In this document: positions 19,369-28,523 of the stretch, in pieces
How positions within the stretch are numbered: position 1 is the first letter of the stretch
How the letters are laid out: every line of letters starts with the position of its first letter
NCBI GenBank assembly: GCA_041398825.1
Contig: JAWKTX010000004.1
Location: 434,001 to 498,000, forward strand
Origin: Planctomycetaceae bacterium
Lineage (GTDB): Bacteria; Planctomycetota; Planctomycetia; Planctomycetales; Planctomycetaceae
Direction: 5' to 3'
Length of the DNA: 64,000 nucleotides
Translations under genes and position numbers: made by a program
The notes under the pieces: model-generated
What the model was told of the DNA's origin: nothing
Seen by the model: only the letters and a program-made list of their open reading frames with translations
Databases searched by the model: none

Positions 19369-19860
19369 ATGGCTCACCCCGGAAAACTGATCGCTTGCGC
19401 TGCTTTGTTTGGAGCGGGATACATCTTTGGCACGTTCCAGTCAGCGGGACCACAACCACTGGAAGCGCAGGAAGACAGGAAACCCGTCAGTGCGATCACC
19501 AACGAATCGCTGACGGCCTATCAGAAATTTCAGAAAGCCAGCAACGACTTGTCGGACAGCCTTCGGGGAGAAGGCGTGACGACAACGGCTGTCGAAGGCA
19601 CCAATTTCTTTGCGATCAGTGTTGGAGGAATTGATGCGCTGCGTGATCTGGAAGAAGGACGTGGTGTCGATCCGGAAACGTTTGCTGCCATCTACGCCGA
19701 CCGAGCCAATGCTGAAATCTCACAACACATCGATCAGGATTCCGATGGCCGGATGCGATACAAGGGCACTGTAATCCGCATGTATTCGAAAGAACGAATG
19801 AGAGACACTTTCCGCCGCAGGGATCAACTGGAAGTCCGTACCCGGGATCTTGACAACTGA
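19369..19860 (+). CDS. membrane-anchored hypothetical protein
   Basis: I chose the ATG at 19369 (163 residues); 19354 is an alternative, and the frame is open back to 19243. Residues about 5-22 (LIACAALFGAGYIFGTF) form an uncleaved anchor or signal peptide. The soluble part contains ITNESLTAYQKFQKASNDLS and GTNFFAISVGGIDALRDLEE, then an acidic EEGRGVDPETFAAIYADRAN and a basic C-terminal helix. No known domain was recognised. A strong rho-independent terminator follows 62 bases downstream, supporting a real transcript end here. Confidence 0.7.
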   Translation: MAHPGKLIACAALFGAGYIFGTFQSAGPQPLEAQEDRKPVSAITNESLTAYQKFQKASNDLSDSLRGEGVTTTAVEGTNFFAISVGGIDALRDLEEGRGVDPETFAAIYADRANAEISQHIDQDSDGRMRYKGTVIRMYSKERMRDTFRRRDQLEVRTRDLDN

Positions 19861-19922
19861 TCCGTACGAATGTGACCGATCCCGCGCAAGTAATATCCGT
19901 TCGAGAGTTATCCGATCAGGCA

Positions 19923-19949
19923 GCCCGACAATTGAGTCGGGCTTTTTTT
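19923..19949 (+). terminator. rho-independent terminator
   Basis: GCCCGAC (19923-19929), six-base loop, GTCGGGC (19936-19942), then seven T (19943-19949). A textbook intrinsic terminator for the anchored protein gene at 19369-19860. Confidence 0.92.
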
Positions 19950-20034
19950 ACGCCGACCGGGGATCGATATCGCTGCGGGGCGACGAGTTTGCCTGGACAA
20001 GGGAAATCAGGCAGGTTTCGGCTCACCGGTTGTG

Positions 20035-20718
20035 TTAGTCGGATGAGTCAACAACTTGTCCATGCTTCAGCAGCACGGTCGAAGGAAAATGGCCTGCTAA
20101 TTCATCGCTGTGGGTTACGCACAGCAGGGCCGCCTTCTGCTCAGCGGCTACCTGTAGTAACAATCGGCCAATATGCGACGCTGTTTCCGGGTCCAGATTT
20201 CCCGTCGGTTCATCTGCCAGAAGCAGAGACGGCTGGTTAATTAAAGCGCGACACACGGCCACCCTCTGTCGCTCTCCCCCCGACAGCTTCGCAGGCCGAT
20301 GATCAAGGCGATCTTTCAGACCGACGCGTTCCAGTAGTTCCAACGCCCTTTGTTTGGGGTTCAGCCCGCTGTCAAACCCCGCCAGCGTCGGCAGGAGCAC
20401 GTTTTCGAGGACGCTGCATTGCGGCAGCAATTGGTGCTCCTGAAAGATAAATCCAATGTGTTGATTGCGAAAGCCTGCGAGCCGAGATTGGCGCATGCCC
20501 CAGGGATTCTCGCCGAGGATTTCGACGGTACCTGTTGTTGGCTGATCCAGAGTGCCGGCGATATGGAGCAGCGTTGTTTTGCCACAACCACTGGGGCCGC
20601 GAATAGCAGTTGCACTGCCTGCCGAAACCGTCATGTTAATGTCGGTGAGAATCTTCAGGGAGCGTCCCGCCTCGTTGAAGGTTCGTGAGACCTTGTTCAT
20701 CTGAAGAACGATCGTCAT
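20035..20718 (-). CDS. lolD: ABC transporter ATP-binding protein, LolD-like
   Basis: This 227-residue ATPase has a Walker A GPSGCGKTTLLHIAG, Q-loop FIFQEHQLLPQCSVLENV, signature LSGGERQRVAVCRAL, Walker B LLLADEPTGNLD and switch CVTHSDELA. The short size and GTLDQPTTGTVEILG region match the LolD/MacB/FtsE group, which powers lipoprotein release or similar envelope tasks. No LolC/E-type permease is adjacent, so the partner is unknown and the symbol is by similarity. The thioesterase gene ends 67 bases upstream on the same strand, suggesting co-transcription. Confidence 0.88.
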   Translation of the reverse strand: MTIVLQMNKVSRTFNEAGRSLKILTDINMTVSAGSATAIRGPSGCGKTTLLHIAGTLDQPTTGTVEILGENPWGMRQSRLAGFRNQHIGFIFQEHQLLPQCSVLENVLLPTLAGFDSGLNPKQRALELLERVGLKDRLDHRPAKLSGGERQRVAVCRALINQPSLLLADEPTGNLDPETASHIGRLLLQVAAEQKAALLCVTHSDELAGHFPSTVLLKHGQVVDSSD

Positions 20719-20785
20719 TGGTGTTCACATTCGTTTTTCTGATGGTCATTGAGCAGGGGATTACGAACCCGGTATCGCGGATCAG

Positions 20786-21235
20786 TCAGGAAGATTGCTC
20801 GTCTTCCGGGGAATATTCATGGATCTTAGCAAGATACTCCTCGGGAATCTCCACTGACTGCAGCGGCTGACCCGGACGTACTGTGCAGCTGACAGATTTC
20901 ATCGATCCACGAGCCACCGGACGACCACCACACGAAAACTCGACACTGTACGTCAGTGACTTCACTCCGATCCGCTGCACTGACAGAAACACGTCCAGCA
21001 CATCGTCGTAGTGTGCGGGCGATTCGAATCGGCAGCTTGCCGAAACGCGTGGCCACCCGATTGTCGATCCATCTGACTGATGATTGACAATCGTCAGGCC
21101 GAGCATTCGAAAAAAATCGTGTTCCGCCTGCTCCATCCATTTGTAGAAGTTCGAGAAGTGGACGATGCCCGCCATGTCCGTTTCACAAAACTCGACTCGC
21201 CGAGTTGTCCGGAGAAATGAGGCCATGATGATCAT
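20786..21235 (-). CDS. acyl-CoA thioesterase, 4HBT hotdog family
   Basis: A 149-residue single hotdog domain. The active-site region reads VEFCETDMAGIVHFSNFYKW followed by MEQAEHDFFRMLG, the pattern of 4-hydroxybenzoyl-CoA/YbgC-type thioesterases, where the Asp of TDMAGIVHF is the catalytic residue. Later SASCRFESPAHYDDVLDV is the family's substrate-proximal strand. It hydrolyses an acyl-CoA in the cytoplasm; the substrate is not deducible. The start may be 21235 or the ATG at 21224-21226. It sits between mdh and lolD on the same strand. Confidence 0.88.
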   Translation of the reverse strand: MIIMASFLRTTRRVEFCETDMAGIVHFSNFYKWMEQAEHDFFRMLGLTIVNHQSDGSTIGWPRVSASCRFESPAHYDDVLDVFLSVQRIGVKSLTYSVEFSCGGRPVARGSMKSVSCTVRPGQPLQSVEIPEEYLAKIHEYSPEDEQSS

Positions 21236-21379
21236 TCATGCTTACGATTCAGACGCTGGTTAGCGAGACGGGCATTACAAAAGGCCCCCGCTTCTCGCAT
21301 CGTGATTGTCCTGCAAATTCTGTGGAGCAGATCCAGAGCCCATCCGTCCCTGGATCTGCTTCAGAAAGAGACGTGCGAA

Positions 21380-22369
21380 TTACGACAGAAGGTCTTTGAC
21401 TGTGTCGCGTTCCGACTTCAGCTCGTTTACGGTGACGTCGATCTTTTCCTGAGCGAACTCAGAATGTGTCTGTCCCTGAACAATGGAGACCCTGGATCCG
21501 TCACTGACCAGAGGGAATCCGCTGATCAAACCTGCCTCAACACCGTAGCTACCGTCGCTGCAGATGGCTGCACTGAAGCACGACCCGGCTGGTGTTGGAC
21601 GGATGATGCCTTTCACGGTATCGAGAACTGCGTTCGCTGCCGATGCAGCACTGGAAGCTCCTCGGGCTGCGATGACGGCGGCACCACGTTTCTGGACTGT
21701 TGAGATAAAATCACCCTGCAGCCATGCATCGTCACCAATGACTTCGGTGGCGGGCTTGCCGCCAATCTTTGCGTGGAAAAAGTCCGGGAACTGTGTGGCA
21801 CTGTGGTTCCCCCAAATGCCAACATTGCTGACATCGGCAACGCCAACGCCCGCCCGTGCCGCCAACTGTGATACCGCGCGATTCTGGTCCAGCATCGTCA
21901 TGGCAAACCACCGGTCGCGAGGCACATCTGGTGCACTGTTCATTGCGATCAGGCAGTTCGTGTTGCAGGGATTTCCCACCACAACGACGCGCACATCTTT
22001 CGCTGCGGCCGCATTGATCGCACGACCGGTACTGGTGAAGATAGGGCCATTGATGCGGATCAGATCACCCCGTTCCATCCCGGCTTTTCTCGGAACGCTG
22101 CCCACGCACAAAACCCAGTTACAATCTCCAAATCCAACTTCAAGCTGATCGCTGCTGGCTTTGACAACGCCAGCAAGTGTGGGGAACGCGCAGTCTGCCA
22201 GTTCCATTTCAACGCCATCCAGCGCGCCCATAACGGGTGGTACTTCTACCAGATGAAGAATGACTGGCTGATCCGGTCCGAAGACTTCTCCTGAAGCCAG
22301 TCGAAATATCAGAGCGTAACCAATCTGACCGGCTGCACCCGTTACTGCTACTCGAATCGGAGCCTTCAT
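21380..22369 (-). CDS. mdh: malate dehydrogenase
   Basis: The ATG at 22367-22369 gives 329 residues beginning MKAPIRVAVTGAAGQIGYAL, the NAD-binding glycine motif of the cytosolic-type (group with Thermus/Chlamydia) malate dehydrogenases. Substrate-binding Arg residues lie in SVPRKAGMERGDL; VVVGNPCNTNCLIAM and the catalytic His in WGNHSATQFPD are present. It oxidises malate to oxaloacetate in the TCA cycle. The frame is open 28 codons upstream, without similarity. It follows sod after a hairpin and precedes the thioesterase gene. Confidence 0.95.
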   Translation of the reverse strand: MKAPIRVAVTGAAGQIGYALIFRLASGEVFGPDQPVILHLVEVPPVMGALDGVEMELADCAFPTLAGVVKASSDQLEVGFGDCNWVLCVGSVPRKAGMERGDLIRINGPIFTSTGRAINAAAAKDVRVVVVGNPCNTNCLIAMNSAPDVPRDRWFAMTMLDQNRAVSQLAARAGVGVADVSNVGIWGNHSATQFPDFFHAKIGGKPATEVIGDDAWLQGDFISTVQKRGAAVIAARGASSAASAANAVLDTVKGIIRPTPAGSCFSAAICSDGSYGVEAGLISGFPLVSDGSRVSIVQGQTHSEFAQEKIDVTVNELKSERDTVKDLLS

Positions 22370-22531
22370 CTTTCTGCACCTTTCGTCTTCATATCTTCTG
22401 ATTCGCCATGGGTCCCCACACGCCAATTGCGCTTCCGGCGGTCTGCCGCACAAAGAGGCAAAGGAAACTTATAGAGATCCCCATCTGTTGCCAATCACCT
22501 GGCAATGAAATGGATAACGATTCTCACGCGA

Positions 22532-22569
22532 AGAGCCCGGCTCCCTCTGGATAGAGAAGGCCGGGCTCT
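22532..22569 (-). terminator. long perfect hairpin between sod and mdh
   Basis: AGAGCCCGGC (22532-22541) pairs perfectly with GCCGGGCTCT (22560-22569) around an 18-base loop. It lies 112 bases after the sod stop and 163 before the mdh start. There is no T-tract, so it could be an attenuator, an RNA-processing hairpin or a rho-assisted end. Confidence 0.55.
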
Positions 22570-22680
22570 GCAAAGCGTTGTTACCGACACCGATTGGCAT
22601 CAGGTGACAAATGTGACATCACAGGGCAAACCTTCGAAGTCACCCGTGACATATGCCAATGTCAAGCTGAGACGTGGCGA

Positions 22681-23292
22681 TTAGCCTTTGGCTGTTGCGA
22701 ATCGGCGAGCAACTTCGGCCCAGTTCACGATATTCCAGAACGCCTTTACATAGTCTGGTCGTCGATTTTGGTAGTGCAGGTAGTACGCATGTTCCCAGAC
22801 GTCCAGGCCAAGGATTGGAGTGTGTCCGATTGAAAGAGGAGAATCCTGATTCGCCGTGCTTTCCACGATCAGACTGCCGTCTCCACCGACGCACAACCAG
22901 GCCCAGCCACTGCCGAATCGAGTGGCAGCCGCCTTGTTGAACTGTTCCTGCATCTTTTCCAGACTGCCGAACGCAGCGTCAATGGCCTTCGCCAGATCGC
23001 CAGTCGGAGCACCGCCCCCGTTGGGTGACAATACGGTCCAGAACAGTGAATGGTTGGCGTGACCGCCACCATTGTTGCGGACTGCTCCCTGGATGGCTTC
23101 AGGGACCGACGCCAAATCGCGAACGAGATCGTCGATTGGCTTGTCCGCCAGCGGAGAACCTTCCAGAGCTGCATTGACGTTGTTGATGTACGCCTGATGA
23201 TGCTTGGTGTGGTGGATCTCCATCGTACGAGCATCGAAGTGAGGCTCCAGAGCGTCGTAAGCATAGGGCAGTTGAGGAAGTGAGTACGGCAT
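22681..23292 (-). CDS. sod: iron/manganese superoxide dismutase
   Basis: The ATG at 23290-23292 gives 203 residues, the normal family length, with AGGAG upstream. It begins MPYSLPQLPYAYDALEPHFD and has all four metal ligands in context: MEIHHTKHHQAYI (first His), GHANHSLFWTVLSP (second His), and LDVWEHAYYLHYQNRR (Asp and third His). The sequence NGGGHANHSLFW with FGSGWAWL fits the Mn or cambialistic subgroup, although metal choice cannot be proved by eye. It detoxifies superoxide in the cytoplasm. A hairpin follows before mdh. Confidence 0.96.
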   Translation of the reverse strand: MPYSLPQLPYAYDALEPHFDARTMEIHHTKHHQAYINNVNAALEGSPLADKPIDDLVRDLASVPEAIQGAVRNNGGGHANHSLFWTVLSPNGGGAPTGDLAKAIDAAFGSLEKMQEQFNKAAATRFGSGWAWLCVGGDGSLIVESTANQDSPLSIGHTPILGLDVWEHAYYLHYQNRRPDYVKAFWNIVNWAEVARRFATAKG

Positions 23293-24008
23293 TGAGCAAG
23301 CTCCTGAGTGATTCAAAATTCAACATCAAGCGGAAATGTGACTGGGCACTGACAATTCAACGTCGGCTGTTTTCAGTCGCTGCGGCTGAACCATCCCTGC
23401 TGAACAGTCCCACAGTTCACCGAATTCACCCGCCTGAATTCCTTATGGCAGGGTCGATGATTGTAGACTGCTCAGGAAACTCCTCAACCCACTTCCTGCC
23501 AACATTAACGGTTTGAAGCGTACAGCGAATTGTTGGTGACTCCAGGATGAGCCGTTCGAGTGCCGCAAAACCCGGCTTTTCGACGCTTTCGGCAGAAATA
23601 CAGAGACGACACAAGTTTGGGCAGAAACCGGAACCGATCCGCCCCTCAGCTCGGAACCGCGTTTCAGAAGGCGACAGCAGTCGCGATACTGAAGGATCAT
23701 CCCTGTGCGATGACGTGAGTCGAAAGTGAAAGAATCTCTACCCCCACATGAAATTCCAGGCGAGAATGCGTCAAATGAATCGGTTTTTGCCGAGTCGAAA
23801 GAGGTCTTGACGTGTTTTGCCGGTTCCCATAATTTCCGCCTCGATCCGTCTGCGTGCTCTTCGCAGGCGTCATCTCCCTTCTCAATCTCTCCTCACGAAT
23901 GTGGTTCGCCTTCTCTGGCACCAGTCTCTTCTGCTGACGCCCGCGATTGCCCTCATTCACCCTTCCCGCACTGTGACGGTTTTCCGCTCACTCCTCGGAG
24001 GTTCTCTG
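23293..24008. other. long intergenic region, no gene seen
   Basis: About 700 bases without a convincing gene on either strand. Frames such as the plus-strand one starting at 23817 become coding only after the ATG at 24009. GGAGG at 23997-24001 is the ribosome binding site for the next gene. Confidence 0.4.
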
Positions 24009-24299
24009 ATGTCTCGAATCGCCATGTTTTGTTGTGGCCTGTTTCTCGCCTGTTCAATGAGCGGATGTTGCCTGCTGCATGGCATGGGCGGCGGCTACCC
24101 CGGATACTATGGTGGCGGCTACGGCGGTGGCTGCGGTGGTTGTTCAACCGGGGCCTGCGGCGCTTATGCTCCCGGCGGCTATCCTTCTGCCGGCATTTAC
24201 GGAGCAGGTCCTGCAACGGCCTATGCTCAGCCAACAACGGCTTACCACCCATATGCTCAGACAGCCATGCTGCCCGTCGATCCTCTCGCGACTTACTAA
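24009..24299 (+). CDS. small Gly/Tyr/Ala-rich lipoprotein
   Basis: The ATG at 24009 has GGAGG seven bases upstream and begins a lipoprotein leader (MSRIAMFCCGLFLACSMSGC); the Cys at the end of SMSGC is the likely lipid anchor, followed at once by another Cys. The mature 75 residues are low complexity: GGGYPGYYGGGYGGGCGGC, then Ala/Pro/Tyr-rich text. Several Cys could form disulphides. Such small Gly/Tyr/Cys-rich envelope proteins are common in planctomycetes; function unknown. Confidence 0.75.
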   Translation: MSRIAMFCCGLFLACSMSGCCLLHGMGGGYPGYYGGGYGGGCGGCSTGACGAYAPGGYPSAGIYGAGPATAYAQPTTAYHPYAQTAMLPVDPLATY

Positions 24300-24749
24300 G
24301 ACCTTCGCGGCCGCAATTCTTTACCACTCGCAGTTCGAAATCTGGTGCGATGCGCTATGACTGTGCATTCAGCCGGTATTGTGCTGCAGTGATTCTCTGA
24401 ATGGGTCCTTCGCGACGTCGCTGTCGATGGGGCTCCCTTCGCTGAACGCACCGACCGGTGAGAATGTGGCCCGGCGTCGATGATCGCTCCTCAGTGAATT
24501 CGCCTCGCCGATGGAGTGCGTCTACGCGTTGATTCGTGGGGTGAAGGTTTGGGAAGGCACTGAGTCCGGCGTGGATTCAGTGCCCTCGTGTCCTCCTGCG
24601 ATACGATCAATACGGGTCAAGGGACGCTTGCCCTTGTCCCTTCCACCACTTTGCGTCGGCGACGCCGATCCGGGCTTCTGCCTGCGCCGGGCCTGATGTC
24701 AGCGCTTCGACATCAAGTTGCCGGGCCTGCTGCGGCAATGCAATTGCCA
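24300..24749. other. convergent intergenic region, no gene seen
   Basis: 450 bases between convergent genes. Short plus-strand frames (24511-24696, 24588-24803) lack ribosome binding sites and similarity. No strong terminator hairpin with a T-run was seen. Confidence 0.35.
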
Positions 24750-25496
24750 CTATGCGCCCGCCGAAGTTTCTTCGCCAGGGGTGTTAGCCGCTGGTGTTTC
24801 TGATGCCGAGGCATCCGCTGCTGGCTCATCAGCCGCTGGTGCGTTTGCTTCGGTCTTGTCGCCTTCCTTCGCATCGCCTTCTGCCGCATCGCCTTCGGAC
24901 TTTGGCTCATCGGTGGCAGGAGCATCCGCTGATGGAGGTGCATCAATCGAAGCGGCCGGTTCTGCCCCACCGCCGCCTCCGGCAGGCCCGCCTTCTGCGC
25001 CTCCACCACCACCTCCATAACCACCGCCAGACATGTCTGACATGCCGGCCGCAGCATCAGACTCACCCATTGGATCTTCGGATGGCAGGCTGTCGCCGTA
25101 GAACCCGACGTTCGCATCGTCCGGGTCCGTATAGTAGCCCAGCGCCTGAGGGGGATCAGTCTTCGTCGCAACAAGAAACAGTTCGGCGGGCGGTTGACCA
25201 ACCACAGTTCTCAACAGGCTCAGCCACTGATAGTGATAAACCGTTTCCATTTCGTTGTCACGGACGATCGTAACGGACGGAGACATGGAAAGCTGCTGTT
25301 GTGCTGTTTCGACGGAAGTTCCGCTTTCGAAAACGCCATCGGTCGAAATCTTCGCCAGCGATTCGCCCGAGAAACGTTGACCGAGACCCGCTCGCAGTTC
25401 AATGGCCAGCACAATCAGTGCGATGACCAGAAACACTGTCGAGACCATTTTTCGAGCCGGGGAAACTCCACCCGGTACCTGCTGACCTTCTGACAT
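24750..25496 (-). CDS. membrane protein with Gly-rich and Ala/Glu-rich low-complexity tail
   Basis: The ATG at 25494-25496 gives 248 residues. One transmembrane helix (MVSTVFLVIALIVLAIELRA, residues about 17-36) is followed by a 120-residue soluble region with VTIVRDNEMETVYHYQWLSL. A glycine block (GGGYGGGGGGAEGGPAGGGG) and a long Ala/Glu/Asp/Pro/Thr tail complete it. The tail is probably disordered. No known domain was recognised. It is divergent from bpt, with 118 bases between starts, so the two may share a regulatory region. Confidence 0.65.
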   Translation of the reverse strand: MSEGQQVPGGVSPARKMVSTVFLVIALIVLAIELRAGLGQRFSGESLAKISTDGVFESGTSVETAQQQLSMSPSVTIVRDNEMETVYHYQWLSLLRTVVGQPPAELFLVATKTDPPQALGYYTDPDDANVGFYGDSLPSEDPMGESDAAAGMSDMSGGGYGGGGGGAEGGPAGGGGGAEPAASIDAPPSADAPATDEPKSEGDAAEGDAKEGDKTEANAPAADEPAADASASETPAANTPGEETSAGA

Positions 25497-25614
25497 AGAC
25501 GCTCTCCAGATTAAGATGGCGGTAAAATGAGCCCGTCCCGCAGGGGGGCAGACAACTTGAGTCGCGAATGTAGCATGTCGCTGTCCAACTGAGCAGCGAA
25601 CGCAGGAAATATTC

Positions 25615-26349
25615 ATGGCACGTGAATTGGAAATCGTGGGTGACCAGCATGATTGCGCGTATCTCAGCGGACGCACTGCGCAAATGACCTTCCGTTATGC
25701 GCTGGAGCTGCCGGAGCAACGCTATTCTGCCCTGCTCGAACGCGGCTGGCGCAGATTCGGACGCTCTCTGTTTCGGCCGATTTGCGGCGGCTGCCGTGAA
25801 TGTCAGCCTCTCAGAATCTGCATCAACGAGTTTCAGCCGTCGAAAAGTCAGCGGCGAATACTCGCCAGAAATCAGGAGATCAACCTGACAATTCAGTCGC
25901 CTCGGGTCACGCAGGAATACCTGGATCTTTACGACCGATACCACGCCGACATGAACCGTCGCCGCAATTGGCCAAGCCGGGAAATCACCGCCGATCAGTA
26001 TCATGAATCGTTTGTCGAAGGGAATTTCGGTTTCAGCCGCGAGTTCATCTACCGCCTGAATGGCAAACTGGTGGGATTAGGGATCGTCGATATCACGCAA
26101 TCCGCGATGTCCAGCATCTATTTTTTCTACGCTCCCGAACTTCGCAGCTTGTCGCTCGGTACGTTTTCTGTCCTCAAAGAGCTGGAGGCTGGCAGGCAAC
26201 TCAAAAAGGCTCATCTGTACATGGGCTACTATATCCGGGACTGCGGTTCGATGAACTACAAGAACCGTTTCCCACCCTATCAGATCCTCGAGAACTTTGT
26301 AGACGATTCCAAAACACCAGCCTGGGTGACCAAAACAGACGCTGAATGA
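25615..26349 (+). CDS. bpt: aspartate/glutamate leucyltransferase
   Basis: This 244-residue protein has the two-part N-end-rule aminoacyl-transferase architecture. The N-terminal ATE domain contains CAYLSGRTAQMTFRYAL and a Cys cluster FRPICGGCRECQPLRI. The C-terminal GNAT-like domain contains FLYRLNGKLVGLGIVDI-like text, SSIYFFYAPELRSLSLGTF and YMGYYIRDCGSMNYKNRF. Bpt enzymes attach Leu to N-terminal Asp or Glu, marking proteins for ClpS/ClpAP degradation. An AGGA sits upstream of the ATG. The assignment as leucyl- rather than arginyl-transferase follows bacterial Bpt usage and is not provable by eye. Confidence 0.93.
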   Translation: MARELEIVGDQHDCAYLSGRTAQMTFRYALELPEQRYSALLERGWRRFGRSLFRPICGGCRECQPLRICINEFQPSKSQRRILARNQEINLTIQSPRVTQEYLDLYDRYHADMNRRRNWPSREITADQYHESFVEGNFGFSREFIYRLNGKLVGLGIVDITQSAMSSIYFFYAPELRSLSLGTFSVLKELEAGRQLKKAHLYMGYYIRDCGSMNYKNRFPPYQILENFVDDSKTPAWVTKTDAE

Positions 26350-26482
26350 TCCATTTCAGGAAAAGCCACCTTTGAAGTCCGCCCTGCAGGAATCACGGTG
26401 TGGTCATGGGGCATCCCGTCCGCTTTTTCTGTCGAGCCGAGTGCGGACTCGTTTCGGATTTATGAATGGGGGTGAGATCCGC

Positions 26483-26671
26483 ATGCGGTTGTTTGGTTGG
26501 TCACTAATTCTCATCGGAATATTCATGACCGCTCGAGTATTCTGGCTGTTTCAGTTCTGGACTAGTATGTCGGCCCCGTCGCGAAACCGTGGGGTATTCC
26601 TTGCCGTATTGTTTTCGAGTGTCACGGTCGCCGGTGCTCTCATTCTTTTCTCGCTTCGGAAGAGAGAGTAG
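26483..26671 (+). CDS. small two-helix membrane protein
   Basis: The ATG at 26483 follows GGTGAG and gives 62 residues: a helix LFGWSLILIGIFMTARVFWLF, a short polar loop (MSAPSRNRG), then VFLAVLFSSVTVAGALILFS and a basic tail. An upstream ATG at 26462 is an alternative. Two membrane helices with both ends basic fit a small inner-membrane protein. No family recognised. It lies 133 bases after bpt. Confidence 0.6.
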   Translation: MRLFGWSLILIGIFMTARVFWLFQFWTSMSAPSRNRGVFLAVLFSSVTVAGALILFSLRKRE

Positions 26672-26957
26672 TGCCCGTCGTTTTTTAGTGTGCCAGGAAT
26701 GCGATCAAGACGGTGCGAACGAGCTGCAAACGGGCTGCCCACACAACGATAAGATCACTCGCGGCAACCGACTCATCCTGGTCACACGAAGTTGTCCGGG
26801 CGATGATCACTGGCGAAGTGAGCGTGCCGTGAGGCACGGCGTCCGAACTCTTGACTGGAAAACGTGAGCCTCGGACATTCTTCTGGTAGCGTAAACTGAA
26901 AAAACAGGACGGGGACCGAAGGTCTCGGCTGCGCAGCACTCGAGAACCTCTTGTAGA

Positions 26958-28523
26958 CTACCATTTCATTTTCTTGCATCGTGCTTCGTCGAGCAGGGAG
27001 AAAAACAGGCCGGCGGACAGGCACAGACCAAAATACGAATCGAGCAGAGGCACTGCGGATAGTAGCCTCCACTGATCGCGATGCACAGCGATGTACAGCG
27101 ACGATATCGATGCATTAAGCCCCCACATCAGAATCACGCCCGATACGATGAGGGCGAAAGTGCCGGGATACATCATGAAAGGTGTCATGCAGACCAAACC
27201 CATTCCATACATGAACGGGAAGATTGCGATTTCCAGGAGGTAACAGAAACACAGCCAGAAGAACAATCCTGTGTGCCAGGCGATCTGTCGCTTTCGGAGT
27301 CGATTCACGAACTTGCGGATGACCTGCAATGAACCGCGAGACCAGCGGTAACGCTGGTTGAGAAGTACCAAAAGACTATCTGGCGCCTTGGTATCTGACA
27401 CCGCCATCGGTTCGTAGACGATGCGGTATCCGAGCGAAAGTATGGAGACAGAGAGATCGAAATCTTCGGCAAAAGTGTCTCCTTCAAAGGGGCCAGAGCA
27501 CTCTCCCTCTTTGATTTCACCCGGGGGCTTCGCAAACAACATGTGGACCTCTTCCATGACGTCCCTGCGAAACAGTCCGATGGGGCCGGGAACAACCAGC
27601 ACCTGGCCAAAAAAGCTTTGCGCGAGTCGTAAAGCCCCGTTCGCCATAAGGTACTCGAGAGACTGCAAATAAGTAAGCAGGTTGGTGCGGTTCCTCACGC
27701 TTACCTGTCCGGCAACTGCAGCGACGTTTGGGTCGACGAGTCGAGCCACCATGAGTTTCAGTGACTCTGATCGCAGTCGGCTGTCCGCATCAAGACAGAG
27801 CACTAATTCGCCCAGGGTGCGTTGCAGGCCGAAGTTATGAGCCGACCATTTGCCACCGTTCGGTTTACGGAAAACCCTGATGTTTAAGGTCGGGTTGGCC
27901 AGTGCAAACTGTTTCGCCAGCTGATACGTCAGATCCTTTGAGCCGTCATCGATCACCACGACGTCGAAGTTGGGATAATCAAGTTGCCGCAATGAGGCCA
28001 GAGCTGCGGTGATGGTCGGCTCTTCGTTAAAGGCCGGAATGAGGATCGAGACATGAGGCCAGTGATGAATTGAATTGGCAGGAGTTCGCGAATCCTGCAG
28101 CAACTGAAGATAAGACATCGTCAACAGGAACGCCCAGCGAGACAGCATGACTGCCCAGCAAACGGAAACGATGATCACCATGTAGCGCATGAAGGGGGAA
28201 AAGTTCTGTGAATGAATGCCCAGCCATTCTGCGAAACGTGTGTACCACAATGTGTATGCGGTCGCCGTAAATAATACGGTCAGAAGATAAATGATCGTGA
28301 CCTGGACGATCGAAGAATGGCTCCTGCGCCATTCTTTGGGGGCACCAGCTACGGCCCGCGGATCCGATGCCGTCAGGATGCTAACGCTGTCATTGATGAC
28401 GGGGCTCATTGATCCCTGTTCGCTCGGTAAGAGATTGTTGAAGTCCTGCTCAGGAGTCAATGATCGCTGCTGAATGCTCTGGCTTTCGTGAACCGTTTCA
28501 TCGCGTCCGGGATTCGGATTCAC
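26958..28523 (-). CDS. processive family 2 glycosyltransferase (exopolysaccharide synthase type)
   Basis: The frame begins with a GTG at 28521-28523 (521 residues) and overlaps the upstream gene by 26 bases. Two N-terminal helices (about 72-93 and 113-137) precede a GT-A domain: PHVSILIPAFNEEPTI, DDG at 192-194, DADS at 245-248, AEDFD at 352-356 and QRYRW at 390-394. This D, D, D, Q(Q/R)xRW set defines processive synthases such as BcsA, PgaC, HasA and Alg8. Further helices follow (LFFWLCFCYLLEIAIFPFMY). It probably polymerises a sugar nucleotide at the inner membrane and exports the chain; the sugar is unknown. No PilZ domain is visible. Confidence 0.9.
   Translation of the reverse strand: MNPNPGRDETVHESQSIQQRSLTPEQDFNNLLPSEQGSMSPVINDSVSILTASDPRAVAGAPKEWRRSHSSIVQVTIIYLLTVLFTATAYTLWYTRFAEWLGIHSQNFSPFMRYMVIIVSVCWAVMLSRWAFLLTMSYLQLLQDSRTPANSIHHWPHVSILIPAFNEEPTITAALASLRQLDYPNFDVVVIDDGSKDLTYQLAKQFALANPTLNIRVFRKPNGGKWSAHNFGLQRTLGELVLCLDADSRLRSESLKLMVARLVDPNVAAVAGQVSVRNRTNLLTYLQSLEYLMANGALRLAQSFFGQVLVVPGPIGLFRRDVMEEVHMLFAKPPGEIKEGECSGPFEGDTFAEDFDLSVSILSLGYRIVYEPMAVSDTKAPDSLLVLLNQRYRWSRGSLQVIRKFVNRLRKRQIAWHTGLFFWLCFCYLLEIAIFPFMYGMGLVCMTPFMMYPGTFALIVSGVILMWGLNASISSLYIAVHRDQWRLLSAVPLLDSYFGLCLSAGLFFSLLDEARCKKMKW

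Noticed and set aside
20035..20718. A complete Lol-type ABC exporter operon
   Set aside because: No LolC/E-like permease lies on either side; only the ATPase and a thioesterase are present.
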